Shown here one piece after another: positions 27,545-35,394 of a DNA stretch of 58,582 nt. This DNA comes from an unicellular cyanobacterium SU3 (lineage in GTDB: Bacteria > Cyanobacteriota > Cyanobacteriia > Cyanobacteriales > Microcystaceae). The position numbers were made by a program, and so were the translations under genes. Numbering within the stretch: position 1 is the stretch's first letter; each line of letters begins with the position of its first letter. The stretch lies in NCBI GenBank assembly GCA_002172675.1, contig NETF01000166.1, forward strand, positions 1 through 58,582, written 5' to 3'. The notes beneath the pieces are model-generated. The model was not told where the DNA came from, did not search any database, and saw nothing but the letters and a program-made list of their open reading frames with translations.

Positions 27545-29578
27545 TTACTGTTGTCTATGATACACAGTCATTAAATTTCCTTGAGCATTATACACTTCGA
27601 TAGACTTACCAGTTTGATTACTAATTTTTTGTAAGCGATGTTCAAAGGTAGAAAGATGGTTTAATAGTTCGACTTGAATTTGCAAATTACCTTCTGCTTT
27701 TGCTTGCAAAGCTGTCATCCATACCTGTTCTAAATACTGAGATTCTAGTCTCATTTTTATTAATTCTTCTGTTATTTGATAATCACATATTTTTTGTTTC
27801 ATGGTACACATTGCATCTAATTCTGCATTGATGGTTTTTGATTGTGTTAGTTGTTTTAATTTATCAGTAGCTTGGTTTAAAGATAAATTATAGGTTGAAA
27901 TAAACGGTTGAATTTGATTCCCTTTGAAGGTATTTTGAGGAACTTTTTTAATATAAACCACAGCCATATTCCAGTAGTTGACAGCTTGCAACCATTGATT
28001 ATTTTTTTCCGCTTTTTGTGCTAAGTTAGCATAATTACTAGCTTTTTCATATAGTTTAACCGCTATTTCTTCTTGTTTTTTTCGTTTTTCTGCTCTTGTT
28101 GTATTAGATAGATAGGTTTTTAAAAGAGGACGAGAAGATTGATAAATTCTTGTATTAGGTTGTATTTCTTGTAACCGTTTTATTGCTGTAATCCAAGTAT
28201 TATAAACTGATTGCAAATCCGCTAATTGATCAGCAGTATTTTCCCTTTTTTGGGCTAAAAATGCTGCTTGTTCAGCTTGCTTTAAATTTGTTTGGGCTTG
28301 TTTTTCTAAGTGCATTTTATTATTAATGTTTTCAATAATATTTGAATATTTTTGATAATCTTGGTTTTCTATTTCCTCTAAAAAATTATTATTTTTCATT
28401 TTTTCAATAGTTTGAAGTCCTGTTTCAATTTCTTGTTTTGCTGTTTCTAGTTGTTTCAGAGATAAAGAGGATTTTTTATGTAAAGATACCACATTGTTTA
28501 ATTTATCTCTTGTAGAAGTTAATACTAAAATGTTATTGAGTTTATGTTGATATTCTTTTTTTAACGAAGAAGATTTTCGATAATAATTTGACCAAAAAGG
28601 AATAGTATTTAGTAATTTAATGGCTGACTCTAACTGTACTTTAGCCATATTTAAGTCAGAATTGGAAACATTATTTTTTAAGAAACTATTAGTTTTCTTA
28701 GAGAGTTTTTGAGCTTTTTTTAGTTCTGGACACTCATCAAAAATACAGGGACGAGTCAACCCATAGAAAATAGTTAACAGTATTAAAGTTCCTAAACTTC
28801 CGCTAATAACGAACCATGATAATTGATTTGACTTAAAATTGTGATTTAGAGAATTGATAAATTTTTGATACCAGTTCAGTATTAAATCTCTATGCTGTTT
28901 GATAAAAATTCTTCTATCCTTATCCAATAATCTCCAAGCTAAAATTTCTAATAAACTGGGTTGCTCACTTACATCTACAAAACAATATTCTCCATTGATA
29001 TAATAATAAATTTCAATGAAATAAGCATGAGATAAATTTTCTTGTTTTAAAATTTTGTATAAGAAAGCTTCAATTTTTTCTGGGTTGACAACATTAGCAT
29101 GAGAACAATCAACTAAAATTAGTAAAACTTCTCCTAACAAACAATTGATTGAAAAGGGAACAGACAAGAAAGCCGATTTTTCTAATTGCTTTTTTAATAG
29201 TCTTTCTAACGTCGTTAATCTTGTCGTATTAGAGATAATATTCTTACTTACTGTCATTTCTCTATCAGCAATTGCTTTATCTGATACATTGGGTTGCTCA
29301 CCTACATCGACAAAACAATATTCTCCGTTAATGTAATAATAAATTTCAATGAAATAAGCATGAGATAAATTTTCTTGTTTTAAAATTTTGTATAAGAAAG
29401 CTTCAATTTTTTCTGGGTTGACAACATTAGCATGAGAACAATCAACTAAAATTAGTAAAACTTCTCCTAAAAAGCAATTGACTGAAAACGGAACAGATAG
29501 TAAAGCCGATTTTTCTAATTGCTTTTTTAATAGTATTTCTAACGTCGTTAATCTTGTTGTATTAGGGATAGTATTCAT
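27545..29578 (-). CDS. Membrane protein with duplicated N-terminal domain and coiled-coil repeats
   Basis: About 678 residues from the ATG at 29578 (MNTIPNTTRLTTLE); upstream codons at 29590 are also in frame. Two near-identical domains of 111 residues occupy residues 1-222, each holding LLILVDCSHANVVNPEKIEA and ending FVDVxEQP. A TM helix follows at about 275-297 (FVISGSLGTLILLTIFYGL), then about 370 residues of helical, Lys/Gln/Glu-rich repeats (TPR- or coiled-coil-like), for example LAQKAEKNNQWLQAVNYWNMA. The duplicated domain is probably cytoplasmic. The family is not recognised by name; similar layouts occur in other cyanobacterial hypotheticals. No partner genes adjoin. Confidence 0.75.
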   Translation of the reverse strand: MNTIPNTTRLTTLEILLKKQLEKSALLSVPFSVNCFLGEVLLILVDCSHANVVNPEKIEAFLYKILKQENLSHAYFIEIYYYINGEYCFVDVGEQPNVSDKAIADREMTVSKNIISNTTRLTTLERLLKKQLEKSAFLSVPFSINCLLGEVLLILVDCSHANVVNPEKIEAFLYKILKQENLSHAYFIEIYYYINGEYCFVDVSEQPSLLEILAWRLLDKDRRIFIKQHRDLILNWYQKFINSLNHNFKSNQLSWFVISGSLGTLILLTIFYGLTRPCIFDECPELKKAQKLSKKTNSFLKNNVSNSDLNMAKVQLESAIKLLNTIPFWSNYYRKSSSLKKEYQHKLNNILVLTSTRDKLNNVVSLHKKSSLSLKQLETAKQEIETGLQTIEKMKNNNFLEEIENQDYQKYSNIIENINNKMHLEKQAQTNLKQAEQAAFLAQKRENTADQLADLQSVYNTWITAIKRLQEIQPNTRIYQSSRPLLKTYLSNTTRAEKRKKQEEIAVKLYEKASNYANLAQKAEKNNQWLQAVNYWNMAVVYIKKVPQNTFKGNQIQPFISTYNLSLNQATDKLKQLTQSKTINAELDAMCTMKQKICDYQITEELIKMRLESQYLEQVWMTALQAKAEGNLQIQVELLNHLSTFEHRLQKISNQTGKSIEVYNAQGNLMTVYHRQQ

Positions 29579-29581
29579 CAA
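28956..29581. repeat. Tandem 333-bp intragenic duplication
   Basis: Units at about 28956-29248 and 29289-29581 are almost identical with a constant offset of 333 bases (111 codons). The joining segment encodes part of the linker. Differences are few and scattered, suggesting a recent duplication or gene conversion. Confidence 0.9.
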
Positions 29582-29701
29582 AATTACCACTCCTCTGTCA
29601 TAGATTGTCCCATATTGCCATATTTATTGCCGTTATGAGTAAGGAACAAACAAGTCAAAATTTGTTCTAAATAACTATGAGTGACAAGGAGTAATCCAAA
29701 A

Positions 29702-30016
29702 ATGCTTTATCTTCTCGATTTTCAGGTAGAGTATGGACCGGCGATGACACAAAAGGATCTGTTTTCCGTGTGGTCACAAGAAGCAGAAGCAGCTTTAAAC
29801 GCGAAAAAAGCAGGTATTGTGGTGGATTTATGGAAATGTGTAGGAGAAAGACGGGTTATTGCCATTGTTAATGTAGAATCCCCCGATATGCTTGATCAAA
29901 TTCTTTTTACCTTACCCATTATGAAAGCGATGGGACAATACGTTAACGTTAAAGTCACTTCATTGCGTCGTTACGAAGACTTTGCTAACGATGTTAATCA
30001 ATGGTTACAAGAATAG
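29702..30016 (+). CDS. Muconolactone-isomerase-like small protein
   Basis: 104 residues, a single ferredoxin-like alpha/beta domain of the muconolactone delta-isomerase (MIase-like) superfamily. It opens MLYLLDFQVEYGPAM and contains ERRVIAIVNVESPDMLDQIL with the typical strand-helix pattern. No aromatic-degradation genes are near, so the literal isomerase reaction is unlikely; cyanobacterial members have no proven role. The start is the ATG at 29702 with AAGGAG nine bases upstream. A GTG at 29681 lies before the ribosome site and is rejected. It is followed by three AIM24-family genes on the same strand. Confidence 0.75.
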   Translation: MLYLLDFQVEYGPAMTQKDLFSVWSQEAEAALNAKKAGIVVDLWKCVGERRVIAIVNVESPDMLDQILFTLPIMKAMGQYVNVKVTSLRRYEDFANDVNQWLQE

Positions 30017-30104
30017 ATTAAATTGAGTTAGTTTTTCCTTTATTGGGATAAAATCAAAATGTATCTGAGTTAAATGATCTCAGTTGTTATTATCATTCAT
30101 TAAA

Positions 30105-30767
30105 ATGCAATATGAAATTCGGTATAAACCAGCTTTTGCTGCTATCTTTGTCACCTTGGCACCGGGTGAAAGTATCATAGCAGAAGCCGGAGCCATGGCC
30201 AGTATGGATGGTCGTTTATCCATGAAAACAAAACTATCTGGTGGGTTTTTTGCAGCCATATTACGAAAATTTTTGGGGGGAGAATCCCTGTTTGTTAATG
30301 TCTTCAAAAATGCAACGTCTCAACCCTTAACCCTCGTTTTAACCCAATCCATTATAGGCGACGTTGAATCCTTAGAATTAAGAGGCGATGAAATCTGTTT
30401 TCAACCCGGTGCATACATCGCCAGTAGTCCTAAAATTAACCTAGGCGTACGTTGGGCTGGTTTTGCCAGTTGGTTTGCAGGAGAAGGGTTATTTAAGTTA
30501 AAAGTGAGTGGTCACGGAACCGTCTTTTTCGGAGCTTATGGCGGTATCAGTCAACAAACGGTTACAGGGGAATTTATTGTCGATAATAGTCATTTAGTCG
30601 CCTATAGCCCCGGAATTAAGATGAGTATTGGCTTATCCGGCGGATTAATCGGTTCTATGACTTCTGGTGAAGGATTAGTCAACCGTTTAAAAGGAAATGG
30701 CGTGATTTATCTGCAATCTCGTAGTGTTAGCGGTTTAGTGGGATTTTTACGCCCTAAAGTGAAGTAA
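30105..30767 (+). CDS. AIM24 / TIGR00266 family protein, copy 1
   Basis: 220 residues, all beta-rich, of the AIM24 (TIGR00266) family, named from a yeast mitochondrial protein and of unclear biochemical role in bacteria. The family marks are present: E-A-G-A-M-A-S-M near residue 28, GGESLFVNVF near 58 and IVDNSHLVAYSPGIK near 160. The start ATG at 30105 (MQYEIRYKP) matches the other two copies in alignment; an upstream TTG is rejected. It is the first of three tandem paralogues and ends five bases before the second. Confidence 0.85.
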   Translation: MQYEIRYKPAFAAIFVTLAPGESIIAEAGAMASMDGRLSMKTKLSGGFFAAILRKFLGGESLFVNVFKNATSQPLTLVLTQSIIGDVESLELRGDEICFQPGAYIASSPKINLGVRWAGFASWFAGEGLFKLKVSGHGTVFFGAYGGISQQTVTGEFIVDNSHLVAYSPGIKMSIGLSGGLIGSMTSGEGLVNRLKGNGVIYLQSRSVSGLVGFLRPKVK

Positions 30768-30772
30768 TAATC

Positions 30773-31450
30773 ATGGATATTCAATTAATACATCAACCCG
30801 ATAGTGCGATCGCAAAAGTGATCTTAAATGCAGGTGAAGAAATTGTTGCTCAAGCTGGCGCAATGGTGGCCATGAGTGGCTTTATCAACACCAGTACCAC
30901 CCTCAGACAAGGAAAAGGTGGGGGCATTATGGGAGGATTTAAACGAATGTTAGGGGGAGAATCTCTCTTTTTAAGTGTATTTCGTTCCCCCACTGCAGAG
31001 GGAGAGGTATTTCTCGCCCCTAGATTGATGGGTGATATCTTAGTTTATGAGATGCAAGGTCAAGAATTAGTGGTACAAGCCGCTTCTTATTTAGCCTCTG
31101 CTAACGATGTAGACCTTGATTTAGGATTTCAAGGGATGAAATCTTTATTTTCTGGAGAATCCATTTTTTGGCTGAGTGTCACAGGATACGGCCCGGTTAT
31201 TTTAACCTCCTTTGGCGGTATTTACGAAATCGAAGTGGATGGGGATTATGTGGTAGATACCGGTCATATTGTCGCCTTTGAGAGAAGTTTAGATTTTCGC
31301 ATTGATAAAGCCAATACCAGTTGGTTAGGGGCATTTTTTGGAGGTGAAGGATTTATTTGTCGTTTTCATGGCAAGGGTAAAGTCTATTGTCAAACCCATA
31401 ACCCCGGCAGTTTTGGGTCTATTGTTGGTTCTCAATTACCACCTAAGTAA
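30773..31450 (+). CDS. AIM24 / TIGR00266 family protein, copy 2
   Basis: 225 residues, homologous over its length to its neighbours. It has AQAGAMVAMSGFINT near residue 26, RMLGGESLFLSVFRS near 58, FSGESIFWLSVTGYG near 120 and VVDTGHIVAFERSLD near 160. It sits 5 bp after copy 1, so both are surely on one transcript. Copies 2 and 3 share the MLGGESLF form, whereas copy 1 has FLGGESLF, so 2 and 3 seem closer. No signal peptide or TM helix. Function unknown; conserved gene triplets suggest a hetero-oligomer, an inference. Confidence 0.85.
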   Translation: MDIQLIHQPDSAIAKVILNAGEEIVAQAGAMVAMSGFINTSTTLRQGKGGGIMGGFKRMLGGESLFLSVFRSPTAEGEVFLAPRLMGDILVYEMQGQELVVQAASYLASANDVDLDLGFQGMKSLFSGESIFWLSVTGYGPVILTSFGGIYEIEVDGDYVVDTGHIVAFERSLDFRIDKANTSWLGAFFGGEGFICRFHGKGKVYCQTHNPGSFGSIVGSQLPPK

Positions 31451-31465
31451 CCTGAGCAGGGAGCA

Positions 31466-31566
31466 GAGGGAGTGGGGAAGCAGGGAGCGAGGAGAAGGGA
31501 GCAGAGGGAGCGGAGGAAGCAGAGGAAGATTAAAACTATTGCCTATTGCCTCTTGCCTCTTGCCTC
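31466..31566. repeat. Purine-rich and STRR repeats between AIM24 copies 2 and 3
   Basis: A degenerate G/A-rich run built on GGGAGCAG-like units (31455-31530) is followed by four TTGCCTA/TTGCCTC heptamers at 31539-31566. It separates copy 3 from the first two AIM24 genes. Confidence 0.8.
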
Positions 31567-31647
31567 TTGCACTTAGACATTGCTCAGTGTAAACCTTTTG
31601 CCTTTCGCGTAGCGGTATAGTTCTTTATTATTTCAGGTAAATTTTAG

Positions 31648-32346
31648 ATGTCAAACATTGCTTATCAAATCGAACATTCTCCGGCTTATGCTTCATTAAT
31701 TCTTGATTTGCGTCCTCAGCAAACGGTTTTAGTGGAAGCTTCGGCCATGGCTGCGATGGACACTTCTATAAAAATGAAATCTAAGGTGAAAGGCGGATTA
31801 ATGAAAGGGTTAGGCCGAATGTTAGGGGGAGAATCCCTTTTTATTAATCAATTTACCGCCGAAAATAATTCAGGAAGACTCTATATTTCCCCTGGCGTTC
31901 CTGGAGATATTCAACACTATTCTATGGAAAGTCGTTGCGGTTTATTAGTGCAATCATCGGGGTTTGTTGCTTGTAGCGATACGGTAGAAATGGATACCCA
32001 ATTTCAAGGATTTAAAGGGTTTTTTAGTGGAGAATCTTTATTCTTATTAAGAGCCACAGGACGGGGGGATTTGTGGTTTAGTTCTTATGGGGCTATTTTA
32101 GAAGTTCCTGTTAAGAATAACTATGTAGTTGATACCAGTTATGTGGTCGCTTTTGAAGATACTTTAAACTATAATGTAGAAATGATTGGCGGTTTATCCT
32201 TTAGAAATTTCAAAACAGGAATTTTGGGGGGTGAAGGGTTAGTTTGTCGCTTTAGTGGTCAAGGCCGTTTATGGATTCAAAGTCGTGCTATTTATCCTTT
32301 ACTCAACTTTTTACGTCCCTTTCGACCAACAAAAAGTAGTGATTAA
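31648..32346 (+). CDS. AIM24 / TIGR00266 family protein, copy 3
   Basis: 232 residues. It shares VEASAMAAMDTSIKM near residue 30, RMLGGESLFINQF near 58, FFSGESLFLLRATGRG near 118 and VVDTSYVVAFEDTLN near 160 with the two copies before it. It is parted from them by a 200-base repeat-filled gap and may have its own promoter, though none was recognised. No TM helices. As for the others, the beta-rich fold suggests a scaffold or lipid-associated role, unproven. Start is the ATG at 31648, in register with the paralogues. Confidence 0.85.
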   Translation: MSNIAYQIEHSPAYASLILDLRPQQTVLVEASAMAAMDTSIKMKSKVKGGLMKGLGRMLGGESLFINQFTAENNSGRLYISPGVPGDIQHYSMESRCGLLVQSSGFVACSDTVEMDTQFQGFKGFFSGESLFLLRATGRGDLWFSSYGAILEVPVKNNYVVDTSYVVAFEDTLNYNVEMIGGLSFRNFKTGILGGEGLVCRFSGQGRLWIQSRAIYPLLNFLRPFRPTKSSD

Positions 32347-32407
32347 ATTGACAATTTTATTCTTAACATATATCGTTGCAAACAGTCTTTTAAGGAGTCT
32401 ATTAATT

Positions 32408-32518
32408 ATGAACGCTACTAAAATGCGAAATCAGCTTAAGCAATATATTGATCAGCTTTCTCCCGAAAGTTTAGGAGTCGTCGCAGAATTAATAGCTGAT
32501 TTAGTTGCTGAAGTATGA
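32408..32518 (+). CDS. 36-residue peptide, possible shortened antitoxin-like protein
   Basis: MNATKMRNQLKQYIDQLSPE followed by LGVVAELIADLVAEV-type helix, 36 residues in all. AAGGAG lies 10-11 bases before the ATG, so translation is plausible. The pattern (a short helix, then L-S-P-E and a leucine-rich helix) is like the N-termini of small cyanobacterial proteins found beside toxins, which are usually longer, so this may be a truncated form. No toxin gene follows; the next gene is an M48 peptidase 25 bases on. Identification is tentative. Confidence 0.45.
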   Translation: MNATKMRNQLKQYIDQLSPESLGVVAELIADLVAEV

Positions 32519-32543
32519 TAATTGAACTTAGTATGACTTCATT

Positions 32544-33341
32544 ATGAGCGATCGCAATCCTCCCACGAATTTTCGTCAACTCTTAATTATATTAGGAATT
32601 TTTCTGATTATTATTATCCTTATTATTCAGTTAATCTCATTTTTAGTCGATTGGGGAATTACTTATATTCCCGTTAGTTGGGAACAAAAACTAGGCTCGA
32701 TTGTTGTTCCTATCTATGAAAAAAAAGCAGAAGATTCTCCTCAACAAGAAGTGTTAAATAAGCTTTTAGATCGTCTAGAATCACATATCGATGATGAATC
32801 CTTAGCCAAAAGAGATTATCGAGTCATTTATATCCCAGAAGATACCGTCAATGCTTTTGCCATTCCTGGAGACGTAATTGGGGTGTTTCAAGGTTTAGTA
32901 AAAGCAGTAAACTCAGAAAATGAGTTAATGATGATTTTAGGCCACGAATTAGGCCATTTTTCTCATCGAGATCATCTTCGTGGTTTAGGAAAAGCATTAA
33001 TCCTTCAAATAGCGATCGCAACGTTTACAGGAGATAATACTCTTTTATCTAATAGTATTGCAACTCTTACTGAAACTATCAGCAATAGTCACTATTCTCG
33101 CTCTCAAGAATATCAAGCGGATGAATTTGGTTTAATGTTATTAAATAAAACTTATGGTCATGTAGCAGGTGCAACAGATTTTTTCAAGAATCTTGATAAG
33201 AAAAAAGCATTAAATTGGGACTTTTTTGCTAGTCATCCCGCTTCAAAAAAACGAGTCAAAAGACTTAATCAATTAATAGAGCAACAACAATATGAAATCG
33301 GTTCTTACTCTAAGTTAGATCCTCGTTTAGTTAATCATTAA
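32544..33341 (+). CDS. M48-family membrane zinc metallopeptidase
   Basis: 265 residues. A hydrophobic helix at about 12-34 (LLIILGIFLIIIILIIQLIS) anchors it. The zinc motif HELGHFSHRDH is near residue 134 and the third zinc ligand is in SQEYQADEFGL near 194, so all catalytic parts are present. It resembles the BepA/Oma1-type branch of M48 without TPR repeats. A role in membrane-protein or envelope quality control is usual for the family. Start is the ATG at 32544; it may be co-transcribed with the short gene before it. Confidence 0.9.
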   Translation: MSDRNPPTNFRQLLIILGIFLIIIILIIQLISFLVDWGITYIPVSWEQKLGSIVVPIYEKKAEDSPQQEVLNKLLDRLESHIDDESLAKRDYRVIYIPEDTVNAFAIPGDVIGVFQGLVKAVNSENELMMILGHELGHFSHRDHLRGLGKALILQIAIATFTGDNTLLSNSIATLTETISNSHYSRSQEYQADEFGLMLLNKTYGHVAGATDFFKNLDKKKALNWDFFASHPASKKRVKRLNQLIEQQQYEIGSYSKLDPRLVNH

Positions 33342-33430
33342 TTCTAACTCTTGACTACTGTCTCCTGACTACTGACTCCTTACCCCAAAGGAGCGATAAA
33401 ATAGAATTCAAAGATAACAATTATTCCATA

Positions 33431-33934
33431 ATGCAGTTTCGTCTGTTTATACTTCCCATCGTATTAATGGGAATGTTCCTTACTAGCTGTCGTCATCCCC
33501 TGTTAACGACCCCAGAAATACCCACCGGCGGACTCAATACCAAGTCCCCGGAAGAATACCCAACCTATAGCGGAGACGGTCGTTATTTAGCCTTTGCCTC
33601 AGAACGTCAAGGTCATCGAGATATTTATCTGTTTGATTTAGAACAGAAGCGTCTTGTTTCTTTGCCTAATCTTAATCGTAGAGATTCTAGTCAAGATCAA
33701 CCTGCTTTAAGCTTTGATGGACGTTATTTAGTCTATGTTTCGACGGAACGAGGGAAACCCGATATTATGGTCTACGATCGCAATAAACAACGCTCTACGT
33801 TACTTTCAGCTAATGTTCGCGGTTCGGTTCGACAACCCACTATTACCGGAGATGGATCTCAAGTCGCGTTTCAAACCAGTCAACTCGGAGAATGGAATAT
33901 TGCGATCGTTAATCATCAAGTTTCTGGAGATTAA
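33431..33934 (+). CDS. TolB-like beta-propeller lipoprotein
   Basis: 167 residues. A lipoprotein signal peptide ends in the lipobox LTSC (Cys near residue 20). Three PD40/WD40-like TolB repeats follow: YPTYSGDGRYLAFASERQGH near 43, QPALSFDGRYLVYVSTERGK near 88 and QPTITGDGSQVAFQTSQLGE near 130. With only three blades it cannot form a full propeller alone, so it may be a shortened paralogue or oligomerise. It should be anchored to the outer or inner membrane on the periplasmic side. Neighbours give no functional hint. Confidence 0.85.
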   Translation: MQFRLFILPIVLMGMFLTSCRHPLLTTPEIPTGGLNTKSPEEYPTYSGDGRYLAFASERQGHRDIYLFDLEQKRLVSLPNLNRRDSSQDQPALSFDGRYLVYVSTERGKPDIMVYDRNKQRSTLLSANVRGSVRQPTITGDGSQVAFQTSQLGEWNIAIVNHQVSGD

Positions 33935-33979
33935 CATAAATTCCCCCTACACCCTACACCCTATCCTCCCTAATACGTT

Positions 33980-34999
33980 ATGACACAGGTACAAGATGTG
34001 AGTCAAAAACCGATTATTATTGCTCATCGGGGTGCAAGTGGTTATCGTCCTGAGCATACTATAGAAGCTTATCAGTTAGCTATTGAAATGGGGGCCGACT
34101 TTATTGAACCAGACTTAGTTTCGACTAAAGACGGGGTGTTAATTGCTCGTCATGAGGTTAATATTACTGATACTACTGATGTAACCCATCACTCAGAATT
34201 TGCATTTCGTCACACAACAAAAATTATTGATGGAAAAAAAGAAACCGGTTGGTTTGCTGATGATTTTACCTTGGCTGAAATTAAGACATTAAAAGCAATT
34301 CAACGTCTTAAGTTTCGGGATCAATCGTTTAATGGTTTATTTGAGATTCCTACGTTTCAAGAAATCATTAATTTAGTTAAACAAGTCAAAACTGATACTG
34401 GGAAAAAAGTTGGTATTTACCCAGAAACTAAACATCCGAGTTATCATGATTCGGTTGGATTATCGTTAGAAGAACCTTTAGTTAAACTGTTAAAAGATAA
34501 TCAATTTTGCGATCGCCATCGCCTTTTTATTCAGTCTTTTGAAGTGAGTAATTTACAAAAACTTCGTAGTCTTATTGATGTTCCTTTAGTCCAGCTTTTA
34601 AAAGCAGAAGGTATCGAAAAAGATGGTACGTTGATCGAAACACAACCTTATGATTTTGTCATTAGTGGTGATTCTCGCACTTATAAAGATTTAAGAACCC
34701 CAGCAGGGTTAGCTGATATTGCTACTTATGCTGATGCTATTGGCCCTTGGAAGCGGATGATTATTTCGGTTGATGAAACGAATAAAATTTTACTTCTCCC
34801 TACCTCACTCATTAATGATGCTCATGATGTGGGTTTGTTAGTGCATACTTTTACCTTTCGCAATGAAAATGCTTACTTAGCTACCAATTATAATGGCAAT
34901 CCTCACTTAGAATATCAACAATTTTTTGACTTAGGGGTTGATGGTGTCTTTAGTGATTTTCCTGACACAGCTATTCTCAGTAGATCACAAAGATCCTAG
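33980..34999 (+). CDS. Glycerophosphodiester phosphodiesterase, GlpQ type
   Basis: 339 residues. It hydrolyses glycerophosphodiesters to glycerol-3-phosphate and an alcohol. The N-terminal motif [15 protein letters not shown] (catalytic His, near residue 12) and [19 protein letters not shown] (metal-binding Glu/Asp and second His near 45-60) are intact, and [16 protein letters not shown] near the C-terminus completes the TIM barrel. It lacks a clear signal peptide, so the mature protein is probably cytoplasmic. The length and the TDTTDV insertion point to the long GlpQ group. It could supply phosphate from lipid turnover, but no Pho box was seen here. Confidence 0.92.
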   Translation: MTQVQDVSQKPIIIAHRGASGYRPEHTIEAYQLAIEMGADFIEPDLVSTKDGVLIARHEVNITDTTDVTHHSEFAFRHTTKIIDGKKETGWFADDFTLAEIKTLKAIQRLKFRDQSFNGLFEIPTFQEIINLVKQVKTDTGKKVGIYPETKHPSYHDSVGLSLEEPLVKLLKDNQFCDRHRLFIQSFEVSNLQKLRSLIDVPLVQLLKAEGIEKDGTLIETQPYDFVISGDSRTYKDLRTPAGLADIATYADAIGPWKRMIISVDETNKILLLPTSLINDAHDVGLLVHTFTFRNENAYLATNYNGNPHLEYQQFFDLGVDGVFSDFPDTAILSRSQRS

Positions 35000-35035
35000 T
35001 TGGGATTGCAAGGGAGCAGGGAGACGAGGGACCCC

Positions 35036-35052
35036 GGCGAATCGAATTCGCC
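35036..35052. repeat. Palindrome GGCGAATCGAATTCGCC
   Basis: A 17-base perfect inverted repeat, flanked by CCCC and TTGGG, within an otherwise G/A-rich repeat stretch (35010-35085). This looks like a dispersed repeat palindrome and could serve as a terminator-like hairpin after the phosphodiesterase gene. Confidence 0.6.
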
Positions 35053-35120
35053 TTGGGAACGCGCGAGTAAGGAGCAGGGGAGATAAAAATAGAAGTAAAT
35101 TGATTTAAAAGTCATTATCA

Positions 35121-35163
35121 TTAAAACCATCGATCAATGAATCATGATCCATTAATCGATGGT
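35121..35163 (-). terminator. Terminator of psbK
   Basis: A near-perfect 38-base palindrome, outer arms ACCATCGAT (35126-35134) and ATCGATGGT (35155-35163). On the minus strand it is followed by four T. It lies 27 bases beyond the psbK stop. Confidence 0.7.
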
Positions 35164-35189
35164 ATGATCAAGGTTTTCGCTGTTAAGCT

Positions 35190-35327
35190 TTACTTAAAAC
35201 CGACAGCAGCTTGCCAAACGAAGGCTAAAGCTAAGAAAAACACGGGGATCACTGGTAATACGTCTACCAGAGGATCGAAAATTTGATAAGCTTCTGGTAA
35301 TTTTGCTAAAAGGAATACTGTTTCCAT
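35190..35327 (-). CDS. psbK: Photosystem II reaction-centre protein K
   Basis: A 45-residue precursor, found by reading the minus strand. After an 8-residue leader (METVFLLA) the mature protein begins [17 protein letters not shown] and has one TM helix ([19 protein letters not shown]) ending in Lys. This is the standard PsbK sequence with the 37-residue mature form. It binds next to CP43 in the thylakoid photosystem II core and helps hold quinone and assembly factors. It is a single gene and is followed by a strong hairpin terminator. Confidence 0.96.
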   Translation of the reverse strand: METVFLLAKLPEAYQIFDPLVDVLPVIPVFFLALAFVWQAAVGFK

Positions 35328-35394
35328 ATGGTTATCTACCTTCGGAACTCTTTTATATTATGGATCACAAAATATCCTATCATAAACACGGTGA

